NCBI GenBank assembly: GCA_017993865.1
Contig: JAGOLU010000055.1
Coordinates: 1 to 5,985, forward strand
Reading direction: 5' to 3'
Length of the DNA stretch: 5,985 bases
Source of the DNA: Candidatus Woesebacteria bacterium
GTDB lineage: Bacteria > Patescibacteriota > Microgenomatia > UBA1406 > GWC2-37-13
Shown: positions 5,741-5,985 of the stretch, piece after piece
Layout of the letters: the number at the start of each line of letters is the position of its first letter
Position numbering within the stretch: position 1 is the stretch's first letter
Notes under the pieces: generated by a model
Databases searched by the model: none
What the model was told of the DNA's origin: nothing
The model's input: the letters and a program-made list of their open reading frames with translations, nothing else
Made by a program: the position numbers and the translations under genes

Positions 5741-5985
5741 CTATTTTGCAGCTTTTGTATCCTTCGTTTTTTTCTCAGCACCATCAACCTTATTTTTTCG
5801 CTGAAAGAAGTTGACCACAAAATACCACGAGTTTCGTATGCCTGTCCACGGATCATTTAATCGTCTTGCGTGTTTGCGCAAATCATGACTCAACGACTTG
5901 ATCTTTTTTGTTTGATCTTGACCAGAAAGAGTTATGGATGTAGCCAGTGTATACATTTCTTCATCTCCATACGTGAGCTCGAAAT
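5741..5985 (-). CDS. C-terminal end of an unrecognised protein (5' end outside the window)
   Basis: The frame is open from the right edge to TAG at 5743-5741, giving the last 80 residues. It begins FELTYGDEEMYTLATSITL at the edge, passes through KKIKSLSHDLRKHARRLNDP, then a tryptophan- and aromatic-rich stretch WTGIRNSWYFVVNFFQ, and ends in a hydrophilic, lysine-, aspartate- and alanine-rich tail (KVDGAEKKTKDTKAAK). An internal ATG at 5956 is unlikely to be the true start because the frame stays open upstream of it. The helical basic segment followed by an aromatic patch could be a nucleic-acid-binding or membrane-proximal region, but I do not recognise a family. Coding status is supported by the open frame and by its neat abutment to uvrB: convergent, with 2 nt between stops. 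Confidence 0.7.
   Translation of the reverse strand, partial: FELTYGDEEMYTLATSITLSGQDQTKKIKSLSHDLRKHARRLNDPWTGIRNSWYFVVNFFQRKNKVDGAEKKTKDTKAAK

Noticed and set aside
1..5985. CRISPR array, tRNA/rRNA, insertion sequence, phage or toxin-antitoxin genes
   Set aside because: No regularly spaced repeats, cloverleaf-like sequence, transposase or paired small genes were seen on either strand; coding genes fill nearly all of the window.

Overview
The window looks like ordinary housekeeping chromosome from a small-genome bacterium, most likely a member of the Candidate Phyla Radiation (Patescibacteria). This is an inference from three things: none of the six visible gene starts has a Shine-Dalgarno sequence; TATAAT-like boxes sit almost directly on several start codons, as in leaderless transcription; and a GerMN-domain protein occurs in a non-sporulation context. 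UvrB and RuvA are bacterial and canonical, but the sequence alone does not fix the phylum. The standard genetic code fits all genes.

Layout. Three genes run leftward from about 2250: a solitary, degenerate PEP-synthase-type ATP-grasp protein (1323-2246), the Holliday-junction protein RuvA (692-1255), and a membrane-anchored GerMN-domain protein (29-673). ruvA and the GerMN gene are tightly coupled. At the extreme left edge a TATAAT box followed by an ATG suggests that a further leftward gene starts at position 10 and leaves the window. A divergent intergenic region (2247-2399) separates this block from three rightward genes: a DedA-family membrane protein (2400-3050), a DUF1361 polytopic membrane protein (3069-3665) and the excision-repair helicase UvrB (3717-5738). 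The last 245 bases hold the C-terminal end of an unrecognised leftward gene whose stop lies 2 nt from the uvrB stop.

Functional themes. Two DNA-repair genes (ruvA for branch migration of recombination intermediates, uvrB for nucleotide excision repair) are interleaved with cell-envelope genes (DedA transporter, DUF1361, GerMN). I see no evidence that they form one pathway. dedA and DUF1361 are probably co-transcribed. uvrB appears to have its own promoter giving a leaderless or nearly leaderless mRNA. There are no RNA genes, mobile elements, CRISPR arrays or phage genes. No clearly new multi-gene system is visible. The points most worth a second look are the decayed ATP-grasp protein and the recurrent leaderless-start architecture.
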